64,000 bases of DNA, taken from the NCBI GenBank assembly GCA_902521465.1, contig CABYRL010000006.1:1-64000 (forward strand), written 5' to 3'. Shown one piece after another: positions 19,413 to 26,688 of the stretch (position 1 is its first letter; the number at the start of each line of letters is the position of its first letter). The stretch comes from an uncultured Alphaproteobacteria bacterium. Its GTDB lineage: Bacteria; Pseudomonadota; Alphaproteobacteria; HIMB59. A program made the position numbers and the translations under genes. Under the pieces are notes generated by a model. The model worked only from the letters and a program-made list of their open reading frames with translations, was not told the origin of the DNA and searched no databases.

Positions 19413-20039
19413 ATGAATGAAGTTGTAATGGCTTTATTATCCGGATGGATAATATTTTATTTTGCTGTGTTTTTGCCAGGACCTAATACTTTTTTTGTGG
19501 CATCCGTTGGAATTAGTGGACAGAAAAAACAAATTTGGGGTGCTGCAGTTGGTACTGCTATTGGTTCTTTTACTTGGTGCTTACTTGCTACAACAGGTAT
19601 TTCTTTTCTAATTTCAAATTTAATGGGTTGGGGTTTTATTGTTTTAAAGATCTTAGCTAGTCTTTATATGATTTATTTAGCATATCAAATTGGCAGCCAA
19701 TACTTTAGCTCTGAAAATCAACTCATAAAACTATCCAATGAAAGAAATTTTTTAAACAGCATGAAGAAAGCAATAATTGTTGCTTATACCAATCCCAAAG
19801 CTTTCGCATTTTGGTCTGCTCTAGCAACTTTACAATTCAGTGAAAACCTAAATTTTAGTATCGCTCTAATTTTTGCATCAGGTAGTTTTTTTATTTCAGC
19901 AATGAATTATTCAATTATCGGCCACTTTTTTGGTATAAAAAAGTTTTCAAATTACTTCAATAGACCTAAAAATATTGTCAATTTAATATTTGCTGGACTT
20001 TTTATATTTGTAGCTATTGAAATTTGGGTGTTAGGCTAG
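19413..20039 (+). CDS. LysE/RhtB-family amino-acid exporter
   Basis: A 208-aa membrane protein with about six helices. It has the family motif LPGPNTFF (residues 21-28) and YTNPKAFAFW (about 125-134), typical of RhtB/LysE exporters. It lies 11 bases after aapP and ends at the shared terminator, so importer and exporter are probably cotranscribed; the exporter could act as an overflow valve for amino acids taken up by Aap. The substrate is unknown. Confidence 0.85.
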   Translation: MNEVVMALLSGWIIFYFAVFLPGPNTFFVASVGISGQKKQIWGAAVGTAIGSFTWCLLATTGISFLISNLMGWGFIVLKILASLYMIYLAYQIGSQYFSSENQLIKLSNERNFLNSMKKAIIVAYTNPKAFAFWSALATLQFSENLNFSIALIFASGSFFISAMNYSIIGHFFGIKKFSNYFNRPKNIVNLIFAGLFIFVAIEIWVLG

Positions 20040-20041
20040 GC

Positions 20042-20065
20042 AAAAAGCCCTAGATAGGGCTTTTT
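20042..20065. terminator. Bidirectional rho-independent terminator
   Basis: AAAAAGCCCT-AGAT-AGGGCTTTTT: a perfect 10-bp stem with a 4-base loop, A-tract on the left and T-tract on the right, so it works in both directions. It closes the aapJQMP-lysE operon (plus) and the small-protein pair (minus); the stop codon of the DUF3563 gene overlaps its right edge. Confidence 0.9.
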
Positions 20066-20228
20066 AAAATTTTCTAATAAATCTTCTATCTATCTCTTTT
20101 TGTCTTCTTTCAAGATCAATCATGTCGATAGCTTGAGATAAATATACCTCTTCTTTGTAAGACTTTGATTTTTGGTCATTTTTTCCATTAATAATTATTT
20201 TTCTAATAGATTTAAATAGATTGCTCAT
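20064..20228 (-). CDS. DUF3563-family small protein
   Basis: A 54-aa protein. The C-terminal half reads VYLSQAIDMIDLERR then QKEIDRRF, which matches the DUF3563 consensus (YLAeAvDlaDLErRmReLdr). The family is widespread in proteobacteria but without known function. The start ATG overlaps the stop of the upstream tiny gene by one base (TAATG), so the two are translationally coupled, and the stop lies in the bidirectional terminator. Confidence 0.75.
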   Translation of the reverse strand: MSNLFKSIRKIIINGKNDQKSKSYKEEVYLSQAIDMIDLERRQKEIDRRFIRKF

Positions 20229-20407
20229 TAGGCAGCCTCTTTTAAGCTATTTGGAAATGACTGATTTCTTTGATACTCGGAGTAAGCCCATTGCCAATCT
20301 GTGCCATACTCAACCTTACAAAAATTTATAATACTGTCTTCTTTTTTACTAAAAAGAGATAACCAGAACTTTAAAGATCTTTCTGTAAATCCAAAAATTT
20401 TATTCAT
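20228..20407 (-). CDS. Hypothetical 59-aa protein
   Basis: A small frame MNKIFGFTERSLKFW... ending NSLKEAA, not recognised as a named family. It has a good Shine-Dalgarno (AAAGGAAAT, about 10 bases before the ATG), an aromatic-rich centre (YGTDWQWAYSEYQRN) and a directly coupled DUF3563 gene downstream. The RBS, the TAATG coupling and the shared terminator support that it is a real gene. It may be a small stress or adaptor protein; no function is assigned. Confidence 0.65.
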   Translation of the reverse strand: MNKIFGFTERSLKFWLSLFSKKEDSIINFCKVEYGTDWQWAYSEYQRNQSFPNSLKEAA

Positions 20408-20567
20408 AATTTTATTTCCTTTCTTATGTATATATAGTTTTAAAAAGAAGTTTTACTTTTGCTAAATATAGACAGCTGATGTCTATTTATGAGACTTCAA
20501 ACAAATTCATTAAATATTTTTAATTTGTATGTAGTCTAAGTAACAAAAAAAATGATAAATTTATGAC
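20408..20567. promoter_or_regulatory. Divergent control region with inverted repeat ATAGACA-N5-TGTCTAT
   Basis: 160 non-coding bases between the small-protein pair (minus) and the dipeptidase (plus). At 20468-20486 there is a perfect 7-bp inverted repeat ATAGACA-GCTGA-TGTCTAT, about 60 bases upstream of the small-protein start, a plausible site for a dimeric regulator. No clear sigma-70 promoter can be fixed by eye. Confidence 0.4.
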
Positions 20568-21644
20568 ATGGATTATAAAATTTTTGATGGCCATAATGAT
20601 GTATTATTTAGACTATTTTTAAAGAACAAACCTGACTCCTATCTTGATTTTATCGATGGAGATAATGAGGGACATTTAGATCTTCCTCGAATGAACCAAG
20701 CTAATTTTAAAGGAGGCTTATGCGCCATATATGTTCCTACCCCAGAACAAGATATCTCTGATTCTGATAAGTTGGTCAACTATAAAGATATGGAGAAAGA
20801 TGAGTATTTATTACCACTTCCAAGACCTGTAGACGTAAATGATGCATTACCAGTTGTTTTAAATCAATTGTCTATCCTTTCAAAAATTGAAAGAAACTCA
20901 AAAAATAAAGTTAAGATTTGTTTATCTGGCAATGATTTGGAAACCTCGTTTAAACATGATGATCAATTATCTGTAGTAATGCATATAGAGGGCGCAGAAT
21001 GTATAGATAAAAATTTTTATAATCTCGAAACTTTATTTCGAGCTGGTCTTAGATCAATTGGGCCAGTTTGGTCAAGACCTACTATTTTTGCAGAGGGCGT
21101 TCCCTTTGCTTTTCCAACTTCACCAGATATTGGAGATGGTTTAACTGAAATAGGAATAGAACTTATAAAAAATTGTAATTCACTAAATATGTTAATTGAC
21201 ACCTCTCATTTAAATGAAAAAGGCTTTTGGGATATAGCAAAATATTCAAATTCGCCCCTAGTAGCCACGCATAGCAATGCTCATCAGATTTGCCCACACT
21301 CTAGAAACCTTACAAATAAGCAATTAGATGCAATCAAAGAAACTCAAGGGATGGTTGGAGTTAACTTTGCCCCAGCTTTTTTGAGGAAAGATGGAAAAAT
21401 GGTTTCTGATACAGATTTACAAATAATAGTTGATCATTTTAAGTACCTTATTGACTATTTGGGAGATGATAAAGTTGGATTTGGCTCAGATTTTGACGGT
21501 GCAATGATGCCAAAAGATCTAAATAGTGTTCTAGGTATGCACAAATTAATCGATCTATTAATTTCACAGGGTTTTAATGAAAACTTAATGATTAAAATTT
21601 CACATTTAAATTGGATTAATCTTTTAAAAAGAGTTCTAAATTAA
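20568..21644 (+). CDS. Membrane dipeptidase (peptidase family M19)
   Basis: A 358-aa binuclear zinc dipeptidase of the renal dipeptidase family. Metal-ligand motifs are visible: DGHNDVL (residues 6-12, HxD), HIEGAE with bridging Glu (about 138-143), DTSHLNE (about 211), ATHSNAH (about 233-239) and GSDFDGA (about 306-312). It hydrolyses dipeptides, including D-amino-acid ones in characterised members. There is no signal peptide, so it is probably cytoplasmic. It stands alone, but the neighbouring amino-acid importer and two exporters suggest a role in peptide and amino-acid use. Confidence 0.9.
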   Translation: MDYKIFDGHNDVLFRLFLKNKPDSYLDFIDGDNEGHLDLPRMNQANFKGGLCAIYVPTPEQDISDSDKLVNYKDMEKDEYLLPLPRPVDVNDALPVVLNQLSILSKIERNSKNKVKICLSGNDLETSFKHDDQLSVVMHIEGAECIDKNFYNLETLFRAGLRSIGPVWSRPTIFAEGVPFAFPTSPDIGDGLTEIGIELIKNCNSLNMLIDTSHLNEKGFWDIAKYSNSPLVATHSNAHQICPHSRNLTNKQLDAIKETQGMVGVNFAPAFLRKDGKMVSDTDLQIIVDHFKYLIDYLGDDKVGFGSDFDGAMMPKDLNSVLGMHKLIDLLISQGFNENLMIKISHLNWINLLKRVLN

Positions 21645-21686
21645 TAAATATTCAATCAAGTGAAACTTTAGTATCAAAAAAATTCT

Positions 21687-21694
21687 GATATAAT
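21687..21694 (+). promoter_or_regulatory. Extended -10 (TGATATAAT region) just before the 61-aa gene
   Basis: TG at 21686-21687 followed by A and TATAAT (21689-21694) is a textbook extended -10. It ends 6 bases before the ATG at 21701, so a start site at the usual distance would fall on the A of the ATG: a leaderless mRNA is likely. Confidence 0.5.
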
Positions 21695-21700
21695 CTTTTT

Positions 21701-21886
21701 ATGGGTCTTCATTTTGACTATAAATCAAAAGCTGGTGAAAGAGCTATGGAGAAAGAGCGTAAGCGCCAAGAAAAACTTGCCGCTAAAAAGGCAAAAAGAG
21801 AAGCAAAAAGAGAAGCAGAAGAGTTAGCCGAATTAGAGCGCCTTACAGATCCAAATGCTCCAGCTGAGGGAAATCAGGAACAGTAG
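21701..21886 (+). CDS. Small highly charged protein of unknown function
   Basis: A 61-aa protein starting MGLHFDYKSKAGERAME and consisting of a Lys/Arg/Glu/Ala-rich helix (about residues 10-47), with a short acidic tail. I do not recognise the family; the composition is that of nucleic-acid-binding or coiled-coil adaptor proteins. A strong extended -10 immediately upstream and GC-richer codons (gagcgtaagcgc) argue that it is expressed. It ends convergently on the DUF3445 gene. Confidence 0.65.
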   Translation: MGLHFDYKSKAGERAMEKERKRQEKLAAKKAKREAKREAEELAELERLTDPNAPAEGNQEQ

Positions 21887-21945
21887 TCTGATTACCTTCA
21901 AATATATTAATTTTTTCGATCGCTAGTATCGACTCAGACTCTTTT
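21885..21945 (+). terminator. Weak candidate terminator after the 61-aa gene
   Basis: AGTCTGA (21885-21891) pairs with TCAGACT (21934-21940), enclosing a smaller TCGAT/ATCGA hairpin (21916-21920 / 21928-21932) and followed by CTTTTT. The loop is long, so efficiency is doubtful. Confidence 0.3.
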
Positions 21946-22647
21946 TATCTTATAAATTTTTTGATCCTCTGTCATAGATCTGACTTGCCTTTTATACCAT
22001 TCCTTAAAATCATTTGATGTGTCATCATAAAACATCACTTTCTTTCGAATTAAGAAAATACCAATATCACTCTCTGGAATTCCAATAAAAGTCTGTCTTT
22101 CTGTGTGCATCACTTTTACACTTTCTTGCAAAGGTTCGTGCTCACATAAATAATAACCATAATGCTCTCCCCAAACATATCTTATAATAGGAGTTGTTGC
22201 TTCAACCATCATCTGAACATATTTATCCTCATTTTTTAAAAAATTTTCCATACCTGGTACAGGTTGATGGATTTGAGCAAAACTAAGACCAATTTTTTCT
22301 TTAGGCACCCAAACAGAGGGAAATGAAACATGTAAAGCTATAAGTTTGTTACATCTGTGAAAAATGGCTATATCCTCTTGAAGATTATAACCAAGTTCTA
22401 CAAAGTTATTAAAGTTATAGTTTTTAGATGGGTATTCTTTTTTTAATATAGAATTTAACTTTTCGCATACAGCTATATCAATTTCTTTTGTAAAATAATC
22501 ATCAATAAAAATATTTTCTTTACATTTTTGTTTCAAACTTAAATATCTTTCTTCATGCTCATCATATTCAATAATTGGAAGGTCTTTTATTTTTTTTATT
22601 CCAGGAGCTACAGAGTAAATAGGTCCATATGGTTCCCAGTCGATCAT
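21934..22647 (-). CDS. DUF3445 protein, heme-dependent oxidative N-demethylase-like
   Basis: A 237-aa protein of the DUF3445/HODM family. It shows the conserved block SFPSVWVPKEKIGLSF (about residues 108-123), IHQPVPGMENF (about 126-136) and HTERQTFIGIPES (about 179-191). Characterised relatives are heme proteins that oxidatively demethylate secondary amines, and a DUF3445 subunit occurs in bacterial dimethylamine monooxygenase. Here the partner reductase genes of that system are not seen. It overlaps the upstream TauE/SafE permease by 4 bases, so the two form an operon. A role in methylated-amine use, with fhs handling the C1 unit, is an inference. Confidence 0.75.
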   Translation of the reverse strand: MIDWEPYGPIYSVAPGIKKIKDLPIIEYDEHEERYLSLKQKCKENIFIDDYFTKEIDIAVCEKLNSILKKEYPSKNYNFNNFVELGYNLQEDIAIFHRCNKLIALHVSFPSVWVPKEKIGLSFAQIHQPVPGMENFLKNEDKYVQMMVEATTPIIRYVWGEHYGYYLCEHEPLQESVKVMHTERQTFIGIPESDIGIFLIRKKVMFYDDTSNDFKEWYKRQVRSMTEDQKIYKIKRV

Positions 22648-23357
22648 TTTGTAAATAAAATCAATACTCCTATCAAAGTGATAGCAATAATAATAAGTTT
22701 TTTAAATAGGATTTCAGGTATTTGTTTATGTATAAAATAACCCAGCCAAACACTTAACATAACTAAAAGAGCTATTGGATAGTATATTTTCACTATCTCT
22801 AAATAGCTTCCTCCCAAAAACATAAAAAATATTGCTCTCAAAGAGTTTATAATAAAAAAATATCCAGCCATAGTTGATCGCAACTCTTGTTTTGAGGAGA
22901 AATAATCTTTATACCCCATTAATACAAATGGTCCTCCAATAGTATAGATTCCTTGAATAAATCCACCTAGAATTACAAAAAAATTTTTCAAGAATTGAGG
23001 AAACCTGATATCAGGAAAGAATAAGTTGAAACATCCATAAATAATTAAAATTATTGCAAATATTTTTATTAAAATATCTGATGCAAAATAACTGATAAAA
23101 TATGTTCCAATTAATGCACCAGGAATTGTATAAATTAAAATTTTGATCAGATGATTTAAAGAGACATATTTGTATGATTGAATTAAAACAGCTAAACCGG
23201 AGGATAGCCCAACAATCATTGCAAGCTTTAACAAAGAATTAAAGTCAAAGAAAAATCCACTAATTCCAAGAAAGATTATCGTACCACCAAAACCAAAAAT
23301 ACTTTCAATGGCGTATGCAAAACAAGCTATTAATGCAATTATTGAAAAATTTGGCAT
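22644..23357 (-). CDS. TauE/SafE-family membrane transporter
   Basis: A 237-aa polytopic protein with about seven to eight helices. It begins with a SIFGFGGTIIFLGISGFFF repeat-type segment (about residues 18-36), has GALIGTYF (about 79) and a second copy of the family repeat, GGFIQGIYTIGGPFVLMGY (about 131-149). Family members export sulfite, sulfoacetate or other small organic anions. Coupling to the DUF3445 gene by an ATGA-type overlap suggests that it handles a substrate or product of that enzyme. Confidence 0.82.
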   Translation of the reverse strand: MPNFSIIALIACFAYAIESIFGFGGTIIFLGISGFFFDFNSLLKLAMIVGLSSGLAVLIQSYKYVSLNHLIKILIYTIPGALIGTYFISYFASDILIKIFAIILIIYGCFNLFFPDIRFPQFLKNFFVILGGFIQGIYTIGGPFVLMGYKDYFSSKQELRSTMAGYFFIINSLRAIFFMFLGGSYLEIVKIYYPIALLVMLSVWLGYFIHKQIPEILFKKLIIIAITLIGVLILFTK

Positions 23358-23403
23358 TTAATTCTATTTAACAATTTAGAATGTTTTATGTTAAAAGTAA
23401 TCT

Positions 23404-23985
23404 ATGTATTTAAAAGTAATATTTTCTTTTATTGTAATATTATTTCTTAAAACGAATTTATTGTTTGCACTTTCTCAGGATATTTCTTTAACAATCATGG
23501 TTCGTTCTACATTGGGAACAGAATATATTCTAGCTAAAAGTATTTGCAAAGTATTGGACAGGGAACTTGAAATATCTCATATTTATGGTGGTTCTAACAC
23601 TTTAGAATGTAATACACGCCTTGATGATAGCGTTGATGAAATAATTAAAAAAATTGAACAAAATCAATTTCAATATGCAATTATTAAAAAATCAGATTTA
23701 CTCAATCGTCCCTCTAATTTATCACTTCGTTCAATTTTAAATTTCCCCGCAGATAATGATTATGTTTTTATTTCAAACCAGAATGTAGATCCTAATGTGA
23801 TTAAGGATATAAACTTTGGAATTATGAGTCATTTGCTTGAGTTTCGCTATCTTCATAAATCTTTTTTTGAATTTTCGGAAAATAATTTAATTGTTAAAGA
23901 AAAAATACCGTTACACTTAGGGACTTTAAAATTTAGTGATGAGTGGAGTAGTGGTAAAAGAAGAAGGTTTACAGAGGTAGACTAA
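23404..23985 (+). CDS. TAXI-like periplasmic substrate-binding protein (short, orphan)
   Basis: A 193-aa protein with a signal peptide (1 to about 22). The mature N-terminus ISLTIMVRSTLGTEYILAKS aligns in pattern with TRAP-TAXI receptors (GTGGTYYPLG...), followed by IYGGSNTLECNTRL and FQYAIIKKSDLL, the usual T-x-GS-NL and D-x-AI-x-x-SD positions. TAXI receptors have about 300-330 residues, so the second lobe is cut short here. No TRAP permease gene is near. It could be a sensor or periplasmic accessory protein. Family call by eye. Confidence 0.5.
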   Translation: MYLKVIFSFIVILFLKTNLLFALSQDISLTIMVRSTLGTEYILAKSICKVLDRELEISHIYGGSNTLECNTRLDDSVDEIIKKIEQNQFQYAIIKKSDLLNRPSNLSLRSILNFPADNDYVFISNQNVDPNVIKDINFGIMSHLLEFRYLHKSFFEFSENNLIVKEKIPLHLGTLKFSDEWSSGKRRRFTEVD

Positions 23986-24058
23986 TTTTTACAAAACCAT
24001 CAGTTACGACAAAAATAAATATTAAAGCAAAAAATACTCCACCAACAAAAACTTTCAT
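23969..24058 (-). CDS. Possible 29-aa single-helix membrane peptide
   Basis: ATG at 24056-24058 opens a 29-codon frame, MKVFVGGVFFALIFIF..., with one hydrophobic helix and a short tail, overlapping the end of the TAXI-like gene in antisense. There is no clear Shine-Dalgarno; a TTGCAC box lies upstream. Tiny membrane peptides of this form are common in streamlined marine bacteria, but chance cannot be excluded. Confidence 0.3.
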   Translation of the reverse strand: MKVFVGGVFFALIFIFVVTDGFVKISLPL

Positions 24059-24116
24059 CACACAAACTTACTAAATAGATTTTAGGTGTAAAGTATATAA
24101 ACTGTGCAAAATTGTC

Positions 24117-24728
24117 ATGAACGAGTTTATTTTTGGTTTTTCAACAGGTTTAAGTTTAATACTTGCTATAGGTGCTCAAAATTTATTTGTTATAGAGCAA
24201 GGTATAAAAAAAAATAATATTTTTTTGGTAACTTCAATATGTATAGTTGGTGATTTCTTATTGATTTTTTTTGGAATTTTCACATTTCACTTTATTAAAA
24301 ATTTCATCAACGATTTGATCAATTTATTATTATCTATAGGGCTTGTCCTTTTTCTTTTAAATTTTATATGGTCAAAAATAAAAACATTTAAACATGATAT
24401 TGTATTTTCACAAACACATACACAAACGTCAAAGTTAAAAATAGCCCTCCAGACACTTGCCTTTACTTTTTTAAACCCACACGTTTACTCAGACACTGTT
24501 TTTATTTTAGGAAATTTATCAAAAAATTTTCTAACTATTTCTGACAAGATTTTATTTGGATTGGGTGCAAGTCTAGCGTCATTTATTTTTTTTTATTTTT
24601 TAGGCTATGGCGCTCAATCACTTAGATTATATTTTTTGAACAAACAAGTTTGGAAATTAGTTAATATAATAATAATTCTTTATTTACTTATAATTACCTT
24701 ATCTATTATTTTCTTGGAAATAATTTGA
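24117..24728 (+). CDS. LysE/ArgO-family amino-acid exporter
   Basis: A 203-aa membrane protein with about six helices. It has AIGAQNLFVIEQGI (residues 17-30) and TFLNPHVYSDTVFILG (about 119-134), the two hallmarks of the LysE/ArgO branch that exports arginine or lysine. This is a second amino-acid exporter in the window and a different branch from the RhtB-like one at 19413. No ArgP/LysG regulator is adjacent. Hairpins lie just downstream of the stop. Confidence 0.85.
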   Translation: MNEFIFGFSTGLSLILAIGAQNLFVIEQGIKKNNIFLVTSICIVGDFLLIFFGIFTFHFIKNFINDLINLLLSIGLVLFLLNFIWSKIKTFKHDIVFSQTHTQTSKLKIALQTLAFTFLNPHVYSDTVFILGNLSKNFLTISDKILFGLGASLASFIFFYFLGYGAQSLRLYFLNKQVWKLVNIIIILYLLIITLSIIFLEII

Positions 24729-24773
24729 TTATTAATTTTTTATTTATGAATTATTTTATCAGCTGTTTGTAAT

Positions 24774-24810
24774 TTGCATAGTTGTTATGCAATCATAACA
24801 CGAGTTTTTT
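24774..24810 (+). terminator. Two overlapping alternative hairpins followed by T6
   Basis: TTGCATA-GTTGT-TATGCAA (24774-24792) and TGTTATG-CAAT-CATAACA (24783-24800) share bases and cannot form together. The second ends 4 bases before T6 (24805-24810), which fits an intrinsic terminator for the exporter gene. The pair could also be a terminator/antiterminator switch, or the 19-bp palindrome could be a DNA operator. Confidence 0.5.
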
Positions 24811-24836
24811 AAAATATTATATGTATAAATTTATTA

Positions 24837-24918
24837 GGAGCAGTTTTTAAAAGTTTCAATTAACTCCGTGTTGACATAGATACTTAGTTATTCCCTCCTA
24901 GTTATAACAAACTGCTCC
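24837..24918 (+). ncRNA. Structured element closed by a 10-bp stem, candidate small RNA or 5' leader
   Basis: GGAGCAGTTT (24837-24846) pairs perfectly with AAACTGCTCC (24909-24918), enclosing 62 bases that contain TTGACA, a TCCCTCC run and two copies of TAGTTAT. The element ends 9 bases before the DUF2721 start, so it could be the leader of that mRNA. It is not a tRNA: no T-arm pairs next to the closing stem. I cannot match it to a known riboswitch. Confidence 0.35.
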
Positions 24919-24927
24919 ATTAATAGT

Positions 24928-25341
24928 ATGCCAAGCCTCACAACACTTTATCCTGCACTTTTGTTTCCAGCTATACCTTTAATGATGATATCGTTTGGTA
25001 ATAGATATACTTCTCTTGCTTCATTAATCAGAAAGATCCATGACGCAATAATTACAAATAGACCAACTAGCAATGTGGTTCAACATCACTTAGATCAAAT
25101 TAAAGTACTTACAACCCGTTTAACATTAGTAAGGTCAGTTCAAACCCTCTCTGGGATCAGCTTTTTGCTGAATTTAATATCTATTTTTTTTAGCTATATC
25201 AAGATTTATGACTTAGCCTTAAACTTTTTTGGTTTAGGAATATTGATATTTTCAATAGCTATAATGTTATTTATCTATGAGATACAATTATCTACAAAAG
25301 CTCTTAGTAAGCATTTGGAAGACCTGAGAGACTTTAGTTAA
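24928..25341 (+). CDS. DUF2721-family membrane protein
   Basis: A 137-aa protein with three hydrophobic segments (about residues 7-21, 74-92 and 99-119). It has the DUF2721 signatures PALLFPAIPLMMISFGNR and YTSLASLIRKIHD near the N-terminus and a basic helix between the first two membrane segments. Function is unknown. It is preceded by the 82-base structured element and ends convergently, sharing 4 bases with the MATE gene. Confidence 0.75.
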   Translation: MPSLTTLYPALLFPAIPLMMISFGNRYTSLASLIRKIHDAIITNRPTSNVVQHHLDQIKVLTTRLTLVRSVQTLSGISFLLNLISIFFSYIKIYDLALNFFGLGILIFSIAIMLFIYEIQLSTKALSKHLEDLRDFS

Positions 25342-26684
25342 TTTATTAAGATACTAGATTCTTTTTTAAATAAATATTTCATATGAAAAAAAACAAACAC
25401 TGAGCCTAGTAAATTTGTAAAAAATATAGCCCACCAAATACCAATTAGGCCTTTTTCAAGTGTCTCAGAAAATAAATATATTACAAATGGGGGAAGAAAT
25501 ACCAATCTAATAAAAGTGTAGAACACATTTACAGAAGGTTTTCTTAAACCAGAAAGTACAGAATCACACCTATCAATAACTTGATATATAAAAGCCAAAA
25601 AAGCTACCATAAACAAGTAACTTCCAGCAATAATTATCACTTCACTGTCTCTTGAAAAAAAACTAGCAATCCTTTCACCCGCAAATATAAGCACTAATGC
25701 TCCAAAAATCATCATTGTCATAGATAACCTTAATGAAATTAAAAAAGCTTCATAAATTCTATCAAAATTCTTCGAACCAAAATTTTGTCCTACCATACTT
25801 AATAAAGCACTACTAAATCCTATGGCAGGTAATAAAATAATTTGCTCAATTCTTAAAGCTATACCATAAGCTGCACTAGCTGAGGCACCATAACTTGTAA
25901 CAAACTTTTGCATTATGAAGAAACCAACTGCAATCATGAACATATTCATACTAGAGGGTATAGATTGTCTTAGAATTCTTAATACGAATTTAGTTTCTAA
26001 CCAAATATATTTGTAATTGAAATACTTAAACAAAGGACTGCGAATAGCATAATAGCTTAAAAAGAAAAAATGAAATAGTTGAGATATGACTGTTGCAAGA
26101 GCTATGCCGAGAGTTCCCAATGCAGGAAAAGGACCATAACCTAAAGATAAGAAAGGACTAAATATTAAATTAATAAAAAAGCTTATTATTAATGCATTTC
26201 TATTTTTTTTTGTATCTCCTTGTGCATATAAAAGAGAATTAACAACAAAAGAAACAATAAAAATTGGAGCACCAATTGAGAGTACTTTTATGTATCTTAG
26301 ACCATTATTAAGAAAAATACCTTCTGCCCCAAAATATAAAAATACAGGTCTAGATAATAGAAACGTTGTTAGCCCTATGACTATTGAAACCAATAAAGTG
26401 ATAACTAAAGCTTGAGTATGTATCTTAATTGCCTCATTAAATTTTTTTTTGCCAATAGCTATTGAAACAAGAGCTGTGGTGCCTTGTCCAAAACCTACAG
26501 CGAAGGCTAATAAAATAAAATACAAGGGGTAAGATATTGATAAGCCTGCAATAGCCTCTGTGCTTATGAGACCTGCATAAAAAGTATCTACTACATTGTA
26601 CAGAGTATAAAACAAAAGACCTGTTCCTGCTGGAACAGCCATACCGATTAATTGTTTTTTTATATCCCCTTGGGTAAGATCCAT
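25338..26684 (-). CDS. MATE-family efflux transporter
   Basis: A 448-aa protein with twelve hydrophobic helices in two similar halves. It begins TQGDIKKQLIGMAVPAGTGLLFYTLYNVVDTFY, the form of DinF/NorM-like MATE pumps; the second half has LLRQSIP-like sequence and GFSSALLSMVGQNFGSKNFDR. It exports organic cations or metabolites with Na+ or H+. It lies 4 bases downstream of hemJ, so it is the last gene of the heme operon; a link with porphyrin or drug export is possible but not shown. Confidence 0.9.
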   Translation of the reverse strand: MDLTQGDIKKQLIGMAVPAGTGLLFYTLYNVVDTFYAGLISTEAIAGLSISYPLYFILLAFAVGFGQGTTALVSIAIGKKKFNEAIKIHTQALVITLLVSIVIGLTTFLLSRPVFLYFGAEGIFLNNGLRYIKVLSIGAPIFIVSFVVNSLLYAQGDTKKNRNALIISFFINLIFSPFLSLGYGPFPALGTLGIALATVISQLFHFFFLSYYAIRSPLFKYFNYKYIWLETKFVLRILRQSIPSSMNMFMIAVGFFIMQKFVTSYGASASAAYGIALRIEQIILLPAIGFSSALLSMVGQNFGSKNFDRIYEAFLISLRLSMTMMIFGALVLIFAGERIASFFSRDSEVIIIAGSYLFMVAFLAFIYQVIDRCDSVLSGLRKPSVNVFYTFIRLVFLPPFVIYLFSETLEKGLIGIWWAIFFTNLLGSVFVFFHMKYLFKKESSILIN

Positions 26685-26688
26685 AAAA

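Noticed and set aside
24837-24918. tRNA-like size and closing stem
   Set aside because: No D-arm, anticodon arm or T-arm (no TTCxA loop with a flanking 5-bp stem) can be drawn; kept only as an unknown structured element.
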